Part shown: piece by piece, positions 1-9,460 of the stretch
Position numbering within the stretch: position 1 is the first letter of the stretch
Layout: each line of letters begins with the position of its first letter
Program-made: the position numbers and the translations under genes
Source: SAR86 cluster bacterium
GTDB taxonomy: Bacteria > Pseudomonadota > Gammaproteobacteria > Magnimaribacterales > D2472
Direction: 5' to 3'
Length of the DNA: 37,783 nt
Assembly (NCBI GenBank): GCA_029254395.1
Contig: JAQWXQ010000037.1
Coordinates: 1-37,783, forward strand
The notes under the pieces: generated by a model
Told to the model about the DNA's origin: nothing
The model's input: the letters and a program-made list of their open reading frames with translations, nothing else
Databases searched by the model: none

Positions 1-323
1 GTATATAAAGGATCTTCATTGGGACCATTTACATCAATTTTATTAAAAAGAGGGAAGGTTACATTATATTTTTCGGTACAGAAAAATTTTATCTCATCAT
101 TAGTTCCAGGCTCTTGTGCGCCAAATTGGTTGCATGGAAAAGCTAAAATTTCTAATCCTTTAGAGCTAAATTTATTATAAAGTTCCTGCAAACCCTCGTA
201 ATGATATGTGAGACCGCATTCACTTGCCACATTGACTACAAGAATGGCTTTCCCATCATATACAGATAGATCTACGTCATTTAGATTATTGTCATTTACA
301 ACAAAGTCAGTTATTTTTTTCAT
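1..323 (-). CDS. Glutathione peroxidase family protein, C-terminus cut by window edge
   Basis: Minus-strand translation from ATG at 323: MKKITDFVVNDNNLNDVDLSVYDGKAILVVNVASECGLTYHYEGLQELYNKFSSKGLEILAFPCNQFGAQEPGTNDEIKFF; NVASxCG and FPCNQFGxQEPG motifs of the GPx family. Not in the ORF track because it is truncated. Confidence 0.93.
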   Translation of the reverse strand, partial: MKKITDFVVNDNNLNDVDLSVYDGKAILVVNVASECGLTYHYEGLQELYNKFSSKGLEILAFPCNQFGAQEPGTNDEIKFFCTEKYNVTFPLFNKIDVNGPNEDPLY

Positions 324-458
324 AAGTCACCATTTAAAAAATGATTTTAAGTTATTAAAGATAATTTCTCCACTTATTACTTTAGAAATATAAAAGTTGA
401 TAAATGCTTTAGCTAAAAAAAGATGCAAGATGTATGAGTTAGTTTAAGATATTCAAAT

Positions 459-923
459 ATGACAGATACAAAAGATATTAAATTTATTTGGAAAACATAT
501 AAGGACTTATCTAATGATGAGCTATATGCAATATTGCATTTACGCCAAAAAGTATTTGTTTTAGAGCAGGATTGTCCATATATAGATGCTGATTATTCAG
601 ATCAAGATGCAATTCATCTTTTAGCCCTCAAAGACAATGAATTAACTGGATATCTTAGAGCTTTTAAGCCTGGAATAAAGTATGAAGGCTCTTCACTTGG
701 AAGAATAGTTACTGACATAGATTCTAGAGGTCTTGGCTTGGGTAAAAAAATAACCATTGAGGGAGTTAACTTTTTAAAGAAAGAATACCCAGATACCGAA
801 ATTGTGATTTCCGCACAGCATCGATTAGAGCATTTTTATTTTGATTTAGGATTTACCGCAAGAGGCGATGTTTATCTAGAGGACAATATTGATCATATTC
901 AGATGTACTTTCCTATAAATTAG
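459..923 (+). CDS. GNAT family N-acetyltransferase, ElaA-like
   Basis: 154 aa; LRQKVFVLEQDCPYIDADYSDQDAIHL and LGRIVTDIDSRGLGLGKKI match ElaA-type GNAT patterns. Confidence 0.85.
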   Translation: MTDTKDIKFIWKTYKDLSNDELYAILHLRQKVFVLEQDCPYIDADYSDQDAIHLLALKDNELTGYLRAFKPGIKYEGSSLGRIVTDIDSRGLGLGKKITIEGVNFLKKEYPDTEIVISAQHRLEHFYFDLGFTARGDVYLEDNIDHIQMYFPIN

Positions 924-965
924 AATCAATTCTTTAAAATTTTAATTTTGTTGAAGTTTTTAGTT

Positions 966-1430
966 TTAATTGCCATCTTCAAAGAAAAAAACAACTGAGT
1001 AGTCTTTTTCCTCAAGGCAAGTTTCTAAATTTTTATAAGCACTTAATTCAGATACAGCATCCGCAGAAGCATAGGTTACCCAACCTGCAGCGGTAATTAC
1101 AGCCATGCCCGGTATCAAAAGCGAAGAAAGAACACCTCCGGTTGTTGCTAGGTCAATTAAAGCAACTACTCCCGCAACTCCATAAATACCACCAACAACC
1201 TTCATTGGTGTTTTTATACTTCTAGCCTTGCCCTCAACTTCTGCTAAGCAGATATATATGTGATCATTGAGAAGTTCTATGGATTTATCAGGCTCAATTA
1301 ACACATATGCTGGAGTGCCATCAATGTGAGCAAACCTATTTTTTTCTGGAGCAGAGCTTGCCGTATTAACAGCACAAGAGGAGATCAACAATGATGTCAT
1401 TATGGTAGTTATTAAGGAATATTTTTTAAT
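966..1430 (-). CDS. Putative lipoprotein; start uncertain (ATT at 1430 with strong SD, or TTG at 1448)
   Basis: (I/M)KKYSLITTIMTSLLISSCAV has a lipobox-like LISSC; the ORF track extends the start to TTG at 1448. Confidence 0.7.
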   Translation of the reverse strand: MKKYSLITTIMTSLLISSCAVNTASSAPEKNRFAHIDGTPAYVLIEPDKSIELLNDHIYICLAEVEGKARSIKTPMKVVGGIYGVAGVVALIDLATTGGVLSSLLIPGMAVITAAGWVTYASADAVSELSAYKNLETCLEEKDYSVVFFFEDGN

Positions 1431-1501
1431 GAAACTCCCTCCACTCAATAGTTATTGCTGGTTTGCTTGATATACCAGGAAGCACTTTACTTGCAGTTTT
1501 A

Positions 1502-3721
1502 TTATTCAATTATTGGGTTGTTAAATAACAAACTATGTATTTCTTCGGTAATAAAAGGAGCAAAAGGATGCATCATGACTAGAATTTCTTTTAGAAGAGG
1601 TCTAAGGTTTTTCGTTTCCCCACTTTTTTTACATTCTTCAATATAGATATCACAGAATTTGCCCCAGAAAAATTCATATATCTCATTTATAGCGTAATCG
1701 AGCCTGTAATCTGCAATATTTTGAGCAATTTTAAGTTTTGTTTTTTCAAATTCTTCTAAAATTTGAGTATCATTATCATTCTTGGCCTCAAAGACATCAT
1801 TACTTTCTGGGTAACCACTAATAAATCTAGCAGCATTCCAAATTTTTGTGCAAAAATTTCTATAGCCTTTTAATCTACCTAGCTCAAAACTTATATCTTT
1901 AGTGTGAGTGGCTAAAGAATAAAAAGTCATCCTTAGTGCATCTGATCCATAGGAATCAATACCTTTAGGAAATTGATTTCTTGTCTTTTTAGCAATCTTT
2001 TCAGCTGTACTTTCTTGCATGAGATTGCTAGTTCTTTTTTTAACAAGATCTTCTTGAGAAATTCCATAGATTAAATCCAATGGATCAATAACATTCCCCT
2101 TAGATTTAGACATTTTTTGACCATTTTCATCTCTGATCAACCCAGTCACGTATACATCTTTAAAAGGTATTTGATCAGTAAATTCTAGACTCATCATCAT
2201 CATTCTGGCTACCCAGAAAAAAATAATATCAAAACCAGTAACAAGCAAAGAAGTTGGAAAGTGCTTTTTAAAATCATCGGTATTTTCTGGCCATCCTAAA
2301 GAGGCAAAAGGCCATAGGCTCGATGAAAACCAAGTATCTAAAACATCCTCATCTTGACTGAGCTCAACACTCCCAAGGTTATAATGATCTCTCACACTAC
2401 CTTCATCTTCCCCAACATATATATTTCCCTCAACATCATACCAAGCTGGTATTCTGTGCCCCCACCAAATCTGCCTACTTATGCACCAATCTTCAATATT
2501 ATTCATCCAGTTAAAATAGGTTTTATCCCAGTTACTTGGATGAAATTTTATATCCCCATTATTAACAGCTTCATTTGCTCTCGCAGCCATTTCAGATGTT
2601 TTCACATACCATTGATAGCTAAGTTTAGGCTCAATTACTATATTAGATCTTTCTCCTCTTGGAACGCTAATATCATGAGGCTCTTCTTTTACTAATAAAC
2701 CAATATTTTGAAGTTCTTGAATAACAAGCTTTCTTACTTTAAATCTATCAAGATTATTGAATGGTTCCGGAACATTATCATTACTCCAAGCGTCATCATT
2801 AAATATACTTATAGGAGAGAAATCTTCTTGTCTATCGGAGGTATGAACTTTTCCATCAAGCTCATAAAGCGAGTATTTCTTTCCAATCTCATAATCATTA
2901 AAGTCATGGCCCGGAGTAATTTTAAGACACCCAGTTCCAAATTCTATATCTACATACTCATCTGCAATAATAGGTATTTTTCTTCCAACAAATGGTAGTT
3001 TTGCATATTTTCCAACAACTGATTTATATCTGTCATCATTTGGATTAACTGCGATAGCCATATCTCCAAACATAGTCTCTGGTCTTGTGGTGGCAATTTC
3101 AACAAACCCATCTGTTCCCTCAATAGGATATTTTATATGCCACAGCAAACCTTTCTTTTCTTGCCTGATAACTTCTAAATCTGAAACAGCTGTTTTTAAA
3201 GAAGGATCCCAATTTACTAGTCTGTATCCTCTATAAATTTTATTTTTCCTATGCAGATCAACAAAAGCCTTTATTACTGCTTTATCAAATCCATCATCTA
3301 AGGTAAATCGATATTTATCCCAATCTACTGAACAGCCAAGCCTTTTTATTTGAGAGGTTATTTTTTCTTCAGAAAATTCTTTCCATTTCCAGGTCTCATC
3401 AAGAAATTTATCTCTTCCAAGATCTTTTCTTGAAATATCTTTCCTAGCTAAATTATTTTCAACAACCATTTGAGTGGCAATACCAGCGTGATCAGCACCA
3501 ACTTGCCAGTATGAATCTTTGCCTGACATATGATTATATCTTGTATAGAAATCCATGATTGCATATTGAAAGCTATGACCCATATGCAATGTTCCAGTAA
3601 CATTAGGAGGCGGTATTACCTGAGCAAAGGATTCAGTTGCATTAGTATTATTAATACTTCTTTCAGACCAAATCTTTGCCCACTTTTCCTCTATTTCAAT
3701 GGGGTAATACTTTTTATCCAT
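1502..3721 (-). CDS. valS: Valyl-tRNA synthetase, C-terminally shortened
   Basis: 739 aa; PPPNVTGTLHMGHS (HIGH), GQKMSKSKGNVIDP (KMSKS), editing domain TTRPETMFGDMAIAV; ends at HPFAPFITEEIHSLLFNNPIIE. Confidence 0.97.
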   Translation of the reverse strand: MDKKYYPIEIEEKWAKIWSERSINNTNATESFAQVIPPPNVTGTLHMGHSFQYAIMDFYTRYNHMSGKDSYWQVGADHAGIATQMVVENNLARKDISRKDLGRDKFLDETWKWKEFSEEKITSQIKRLGCSVDWDKYRFTLDDGFDKAVIKAFVDLHRKNKIYRGYRLVNWDPSLKTAVSDLEVIRQEKKGLLWHIKYPIEGTDGFVEIATTRPETMFGDMAIAVNPNDDRYKSVVGKYAKLPFVGRKIPIIADEYVDIEFGTGCLKITPGHDFNDYEIGKKYSLYELDGKVHTSDRQEDFSPISIFNDDAWSNDNVPEPFNNLDRFKVRKLVIQELQNIGLLVKEEPHDISVPRGERSNIVIEPKLSYQWYVKTSEMAARANEAVNNGDIKFHPSNWDKTYFNWMNNIEDWCISRQIWWGHRIPAWYDVEGNIYVGEDEGSVRDHYNLGSVELSQDEDVLDTWFSSSLWPFASLGWPENTDDFKKHFPTSLLVTGFDIIFFWVARMMMMSLEFTDQIPFKDVYVTGLIRDENGQKMSKSKGNVIDPLDLIYGISQEDLVKKRTSNLMQESTAEKIAKKTRNQFPKGIDSYGSDALRMTFYSLATHTKDISFELGRLKGYRNFCTKIWNAARFISGYPESNDVFEAKNDNDTQILEEFEKTKLKIAQNIADYRLDYAINEIYEFFWGKFCDIYIEECKKSGETKNLRPLLKEILVMMHPFAPFITEEIHSLLFNNPIIE

Positions 3722-3743
3722 AATGCCGCTTTATTGAAGTTTT

Positions 3744-5258
3744 TTATAATTTATTGCTTAATAAAAGCTCACTTATTAATGGAACTGGTCTCCCAGTTCC
3801 TTCCTTCACAGGCGAACTATGTGATGCTGTCGCAGCAATATCTATATGTGCCCATTTATAATCAGTGGTAAATTTAGATAAGAATGCTGCAGCATGAATA
3901 GTTCCAGCCTCACGCCCTCCACCAATATTTGCAAGGTCTGCATAGCTTGTTTTAGTGCATGATTGATGTTCATCCCAGAGAGGCAGTTGCCAAGCTCTAT
4001 CTCCTGACTCTTCTCCAGAGGCAATTATCATATCTGCTAAATGTTGATCATTTGCCATTACTCCACTTGCATGTCTACCAAGAGCAACAACAACAGCGCC
4101 GGTCAAGGTCGCCATATCAATTACATATTTGGGTTTGTATTTTCCAACGTAAGTCAAAGCATCACATAAAACCAATCTGCCTTCTGCATCTGTATTGAGC
4201 ACCTCAATAGTTTGACCTGACATAGAGGTAACTACATCTCCTGGTTTGGTTGCTTTTGCAGAACACATATTTTCTGCACAAGCCATAATCCCTACAACAT
4301 TAACCTTTGCATTAAGCCTTGCTAGTGTGGACATTACTCCGAAAACAGTTGCAGCTCCACACATATCCCACTTCATCTCGTCCATTCCTTGAGGTGGTTT
4401 TAAGGATACGCCCCCAGTATCAAAAGTAATACCTTTTCCAACAAGAGCAATCGGCTTTTCTGAAGCTTTTCCACCCTTGTATTCTATGACCATCATTCTT
4501 GGCGGCTCATCACTTCCTTTAGAGACACTCAAATAAGATCCCATTCCCATTTTTGCTAAATCCTTTTCATTGAATGATTTTATTTTTAAGCTTGGAAAGT
4601 CTTTAGTCATAGCTTTTACTTTCTTTTCAATAATTTTTGGAGTGGCATGATTTGCAGGAAGGTCACCAAGATATTTTGCAGTATTAACTCCCTCACCAAT
4701 TGCGAAGCCTTTCTTAGCTGAATCTTTCGCTTTCTTAAGATCTGAACCAGTTAGATCATTTCCATATATAACAAGTTTTTTTAAGGTTGGGTTCTTTACG
4801 GTCTTATTTTTTGTTTCTGTAAAGATATAAGCATTAGATTCAACAGTCTTGGCAGTATTTTCTATCATCCAGAAAATGTCTTTACCTTGAGGTAACGAGG
4901 AGCTTAAAAGCAATGAAATGTCCTTTGCTTTTATTTTGTTTGCTTGTTTAGTTATAGATTTTAACGAGCCTAACCATTTATGTAATGGAGCATCTGCCTC
5001 TAAAGCCTTAACCATAAGAATACTTTCAGCCTCAATGCCATTAACCTTAGGAAGTAGAAGTGAAGATCCTTGTTCCTTAAGATGAGAGGATATTGAATTT
5101 TTTAGAAAACCTTTAGATGCTTTATCAATAGTCTTAAAAGCAGCATCCTTTAAAGTATCCTTATTAACTGTAATAACAAGAAGTGAAGTTTTAGCTGAAG
5201 TTAAATCAACTGTTGAAGTGTCTTTAACTGCTACGTTAGTTAAGATTTTATATGGCAT
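3744..5258 (-). CDS. pepA: Leucyl aminopeptidase (M17)
   Basis: NTDAEGRL signature, VGKGITFDTGGVSLKP, good SD (AGGAGAG) before ATG. Confidence 0.96.
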   Translation of the reverse strand: MPYKILTNVAVKDTSTVDLTSAKTSLLVITVNKDTLKDAAFKTIDKASKGFLKNSISSHLKEQGSSLLLPKVNGIEAESILMVKALEADAPLHKWLGSLKSITKQANKIKAKDISLLLSSSLPQGKDIFWMIENTAKTVESNAYIFTETKNKTVKNPTLKKLVIYGNDLTGSDLKKAKDSAKKGFAIGEGVNTAKYLGDLPANHATPKIIEKKVKAMTKDFPSLKIKSFNEKDLAKMGMGSYLSVSKGSDEPPRMMVIEYKGGKASEKPIALVGKGITFDTGGVSLKPPQGMDEMKWDMCGAATVFGVMSTLARLNAKVNVVGIMACAENMCSAKATKPGDVVTSMSGQTIEVLNTDAEGRLVLCDALTYVGKYKPKYVIDMATLTGAVVVALGRHASGVMANDQHLADMIIASGEESGDRAWQLPLWDEHQSCTKTSYADLANIGGGREAGTIHAAAFLSKFTTDYKWAHIDIAATASHSSPVKEGTGRPVPLISELLLSNKL

Positions 5259-5304
5259 TTAAGCTCTCCTATTTATAGTATTTACTGATAAGATATTTAT
5301 TGTA

Positions 5305-6447
5305 ATGCATCATAGTTCTCAAGGCATGTTTAAAAATAATATTCTTTCAAAAAGTTTCAATTTGGAAGTTTTTAAATCTACCACATCTATATTAATAATA
5401 TTATTTTTATTAGTAATTGGGTCAAGGTTTGTATCATATTTTGAGCAAGCCTCAGAAGGGCTCATCGATCCATCTGTAATTTTGTATGCAGTATTTTTAA
5501 GGGTTCCTGATTTTATATCTCTACTACTCCCGCTTTCATTTTTTATTGGTATATTGATTACTGTGAGCAGGCTTTACGCCGACAGAGAAATATATGCTTA
5601 TTTTTCTACCGGCATCTCGCCAATTACACTAATAAAATTTATCTTCCCACAGGCCTTTATATATATGGTCTTCACGCTTATCTTAAGTCTGTATATAGCT
5701 CCAGTGAGCAAGGAAATATCAAATGAGCTACTAAAGGTAAATACCTTCGAAGAACAAATAGCATCTCTTGCTCCAGGAGAGATTTATGGCATAAAAGGAT
5801 CAAAAAGTTTTATAACGGTTGGCGAAAATAATGAAACCAACTTAAAAAATGTTATTTTTTTTAATGATGTTGGAAAAGATTCTATTCTAATATCTGCAGA
5901 TACATTGAACATCTCAAGCTCTCAGTTAGATTATGAGCTGTTGTTTGAAAATGGATCATTGACTGCAGGTGTTTTTTCAAATGATGCAAAAATGATCTCA
6001 AGCTTTAAAAAGTTTGAATTCCCATTAGTAAATGATCAAACCCACACCAGAACAAGTTTTGAAAATATTTTTAGTTCAATAAATATAGATGACTCATTAG
6101 AGTATCAATGGAGTATTTCACTATCTATTACTATCTTGGTGCTAATGGTTATTGCTGTGTATATTGGAAAAGTAGAACCAAGACAAGGTAGGCTGTCAGT
6201 AATCTTACCTGGAATGCTAATTTATATATTGTACTTAAGTCTTTTGCTGCTTGGCAGAGACCATATCGCTCAGAATAATCAAACAAACTTAAATTTAATT
6301 TTCATTCATCTAATTTTTATATTTTTCGCAATACTGCTGTATCTAAAAGATAAATTTTTTATTTCAATTACTAGAAATAAATTTTCCCCCTATAAAACAA
6401 CTCTAGCAACTATTTTAATTTTATTTATTTTGTGGGCATTGTTTTAA
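5305..6447 (+). CDS. lptF: LPS export ABC transporter permease LptF (start may be ATG at 5326)
   Basis: YjgP/YjgQ-family topology, LAPGEIYGI region, adjacent to lptG and divergent from pepA as in many gammaproteobacteria. Confidence 0.9.
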   Translation: MHHSSQGMFKNNILSKSFNLEVFKSTTSILIILFLLVIGSRFVSYFEQASEGLIDPSVILYAVFLRVPDFISLLLPLSFFIGILITVSRLYADREIYAYFSTGISPITLIKFIFPQAFIYMVFTLILSLYIAPVSKEISNELLKVNTFEEQIASLAPGEIYGIKGSKSFITVGENNETNLKNVIFFNDVGKDSILISADTLNISSSQLDYELLFENGSLTAGVFSNDAKMISSFKKFEFPLVNDQTHTRTSFENIFSSINIDDSLEYQWSISLSITILVLMVIAVYIGKVEPRQGRLSVILPGMLIYILYLSLLLLGRDHIAQNNQTNLNLIFIHLIFIFFAILLYLKDKFFISITRNKFSPYKTTLATILILFILWALF

Positions 6448-6448
6448 A

Positions 6449-7513
6449 ATGAGCATTTATATCACCTATCTTATTAAGAGATCGCTAGTAATAACTTGTT
6501 TTGTATTTGGGTTATTTATATTAGTCGATTTCTTATTTAACCTTATTGGAGAGCTTGAAGATTTATCCTTAACCTACACGTTCATAAAGGCCTTTAATTT
6601 TTCTTTGTTATCTATTCCTGACAGAGCCTATGCTTTTATAGAGGGTTCATGTCTTCTTGGCTTTATGATTGCAATGGGATTATCTCAAGAAGAAGGTAAT
6701 TTAAATGTTTTGAGATCTAGTGGAATTTCTCCATTAAAAATAGTTATTCTTAGCTCCATTGGACCTTTAAGCATCGCATTCTTTTTTTTACTTGGCAGTG
6801 AGTTTATGTTTAAAGAAATTGGAAACAAGGCAGAAATTAACAAAGCGATAGCAACTTCAAGCTCCAATAGTACTCAAGAAGAATCAGTTTGGTTAATTGA
6901 CGGAAATAAGTTTCTTAATTTTGAAAGAAAAATAGGAGATCAAATTTTCGGAGTTCAATATTTTGAACTAAAAAATAATAAAGTAATGTTAGCTCAAATG
7001 GCACCATCAGCTAAAATTAAAAATTCTGAAATAAAATTTGATGATTCGCTATATACAACTATAAACAAAAATCCATCGCAAAAATTTAACAAAAAGATGC
7101 TTAAAAAAAGTTTTAACTTCCCAAAAGTCATCTCAAAAAATCTTCGTGATATAGAAAATCTTACAATAAGAGAAAGTTATAGTCTTAACCAGATATTATC
7201 TGGAGATATAGGAAAGCAAGATAGATTTTTTAAAGCACACGTTGAAAAAAAGATTTATAAATTCTTTTTTATGCTAATTTCTATAACTATATTAATCTTG
7301 TTTTTTGGTTATTTTATATTTGGATCTTTGAGAGACTCATCGCCAGGATCTAAAATTGTGATATCAGTTCTAGGGGCTTTTGTGTATCAAATTATGCAAG
7401 ACCTAACTATAAGTATTGCCATCTCATTCAATATATTTTTATTTATTGGTATATGCCTTCCCGCGCTTGTCTTGCTGCTGTGCAGCTTTTTTATGTACAG
7501 AAGGTTAAATTAA
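6449..7513 (+). CDS. lptG: LPS export ABC transporter permease LptG
   Basis: YjgQ-like architecture (N-terminal TM, SxGISPLKI, C-terminal TMs); follows lptF directly. Confidence 0.9.
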   Translation: MSIYITYLIKRSLVITCFVFGLFILVDFLFNLIGELEDLSLTYTFIKAFNFSLLSIPDRAYAFIEGSCLLGFMIAMGLSQEEGNLNVLRSSGISPLKIVILSSIGPLSIAFFFLLGSEFMFKEIGNKAEINKAIATSSSNSTQEESVWLIDGNKFLNFERKIGDQIFGVQYFELKNNKVMLAQMAPSAKIKNSEIKFDDSLYTTINKNPSQKFNKKMLKKSFNFPKVISKNLRDIENLTIRESYSLNQILSGDIGKQDRFFKAHVEKKIYKFFFMLISITILILFFGYFIFGSLRDSSPGSKIVISVLGAFVYQIMQDLTISIAISFNIFLFIGICLPALVLLLCSFFMYRRLN

Positions 7514-7915
7514 TCTTAAGTTCGTCTTAGAAATTTTATCATTTATAGCCAATTTATCTGTTGAGAAATATATTTGGAGTAGGGGTGCTCCGATAAGAAT
7601 AACAATCAATAAGTTGGTATAAAAACGAAGTGTTGCTTGTATAAAAGTAATATTTTCACCATTAAGAGAGTATATTTCGATATTCCAAGCAGCCATACCA
7701 AGCGTCTTCCCACCTCTCATCCAAAAGAATGAATAAAATAGCCACGCACTTACTATTACAATACCTAGACCAATACCAGGATGAAGTATCTCGGAGTTAT
7801 TTAACCAAAGCGCTATTGAACCAACACCAAACCAAACTCCTAAAAGTAAAAAAACATCATAAATAGTTGCTGCCAATCTTTTAACAGGAGATACAAACTG
7901 TGTTTTTATATTCAT
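7505..7915 (-). CDS. RDD family membrane protein
   Basis: 136 aa; VKRLAATIYDVFLL (RxxAxxxD) and GGKTLGMAAWNIEI typical of RDD proteins; converges on lptG with a 9-nt overlap. Confidence 0.87.
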   Translation of the reverse strand: MNIKTQFVSPVKRLAATIYDVFLLLGVWFGVGSIALWLNNSEILHPGIGLGIVIVSAWLFYSFFWMRGGKTLGMAAWNIEIYSLNGENITFIQATLRFYTNLLIVILIGAPLLQIYFSTDKLAINDKISKTNLRLI

Positions 7916-7921
7916 TTTGCT

Positions 7922-7927
7922 ATAGTA
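7922..7927 (-). promoter_or_regulatory. Candidate -10 box (TACTAT) 6 nt before RDD gene ATG
   Basis: Minus: AAGTACTATAGCAAA-ATG. Confidence 0.35.
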
Positions 7928-7956
7928 CTTAAAACTTTGTTAATAATAAATAATTT

Positions 7957-9441
7957 ATGAATACATCATTACCATCATCAGAATTTTTAGGACACCCTAA
8001 AGGCCTTTTTGTTTGTTTTGCTACAGAAATGTGGGAGCGTTTTTCTTACTATGGGATGCGAGCGCTATTAATACTTTATCTTACTAAGCATTGGAATTTC
8101 TCTGATGCACAAAGTTATATTATTTATGGAGCTTATACGTCTTTAGTATATATCATGCCTGTTTTTGGTGGGATGTTAGCTGATAGAATTCTAGGTTCTC
8201 GAAAAGCAGTCACTTTTGGAGCTATTCTGCTTGTCTTAGGTCATACTGGCATGGCATTTGAAAGCAGCATCCAAATATTCTACCTATCTCTAGCATTGAT
8301 TATTTCTGGTGTAGGTTTTTTAAAGCCTAATATTTCAACAATGGTAGGTGCTTTGTACAAAGAAGGCGACCCTAGGCGTGATCCTGGATTTACAATTTTT
8401 TACATGGGTATCAACATAGGTGCATTCACTGCTTCTTTATTATGCGGTTATCTAGGGGAAACATATGGTTGGTCTTATGGCTTTGGTGCTGCAGGTGTAG
8501 GGATGCTTATTGGTTTATTTATATTCTTATGGGGACAAGAATATTTAGAAGGACATGCAGAGCCTACTAGCGACTTTTACAAGGAAACAAAATTTAATAT
8601 ATCTTACGAGAATTGGGCATATATTAGCGGCATAGCTATGGTAATTTTTTCTTATTTATTAATTCAAAATCAAGAAGTTGTTGGAAATCTTCTTGGTGGA
8701 TTTGGTGCAATATGCGTAGCATTTTGGTTGTTCTATGCCTTATTTAAATGCTCTGCAGAAGAGAGAGATAGGTTATTAGTTGTAGGAGTGCTTATTTTAT
8801 TTTCATTAATTTTTTGGGCTTTATTTGAACAAGCTGGTTCATCTTTAAACATTCTTACCGATAGGGGTGTTGACAGAACAATACTTGGATGGGCTGTACC
8901 TGCATCAATGTTTCAATCATTAAATGCATTCTTCATATTTACTCTTGCTCCAATTTTTGCATTTATGTGGCTTGCTCTATCTAAAAGAAATATAGAGCCT
9001 TCAACGCCACTCAAATTTGCTATTGGTATTATGTTTGTTGGTCTTGGTTTCTTAGTTCTTGTTTATGGCATGAATAATAGCACTGGGCTTCAAACTGGAG
9101 TTATCTGGATAATGCTTATTTATCTTCTTCATACAATCGGTGAACTATGCTTGTCTCCGGTAGGATTATCTTCAGTCACCAAGCTTTCACCACAAAGAAT
9201 AGTTGGCATGATGATGGGAATGTGGTTCTGCGCTTCTGCAGCTGGTAACTATGTTGCAGGCTTGATTGCAAGAGCTACAGCTAGTGAGGAAATGGCAGGC
9301 GAAGAGGTTATATTTTCAATAAATCAGAAAACTGCATTTATTGATGTGTATACAAGCGTTGGATTAATAGCGCTTACTGTAGGTGTCATTTTAGCACTGC
9401 TTTCACCTTTGCTTAAAAAGGGAATGCACGGTATAAATTGA
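7957..9441 (+). CDS. POT/PTR2 family proton-dependent oligopeptide transporter
   Basis: FATEMWERFSYYGMRALLILYL and GADRILGSRK-like loop, FYMGINIGAF signature. Confidence 0.95.
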   Translation: MNTSLPSSEFLGHPKGLFVCFATEMWERFSYYGMRALLILYLTKHWNFSDAQSYIIYGAYTSLVYIMPVFGGMLADRILGSRKAVTFGAILLVLGHTGMAFESSIQIFYLSLALIISGVGFLKPNISTMVGALYKEGDPRRDPGFTIFYMGINIGAFTASLLCGYLGETYGWSYGFGAAGVGMLIGLFIFLWGQEYLEGHAEPTSDFYKETKFNISYENWAYISGIAMVIFSYLLIQNQEVVGNLLGGFGAICVAFWLFYALFKCSAEERDRLLVVGVLILFSLIFWALFEQAGSSLNILTDRGVDRTILGWAVPASMFQSLNAFFIFTLAPIFAFMWLALSKRNIEPSTPLKFAIGIMFVGLGFLVLVYGMNNSTGLQTGVIWIMLIYLLHTIGELCLSPVGLSSVTKLSPQRIVGMMMGMWFCASAAGNYVAGLIARATASEEMAGEEVIFSINQKTAFIDVYTSVGLIALTVGVILALLSPLLKKGMHGIN

Positions 9442-9460
9442 TCAATATATTATAAGAAAA

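Noticed and set aside
1455-1646. Plus ORF of 63 aa over the valS 3' end
   Set aside because: Antisense to valS and lacks supporting features.
2354-2998. Plus-strand ORFs of 113 and 96 aa within valS
   Set aside because: Antisense to intact valS coding sequence, no recognisable domain, atypical composition.
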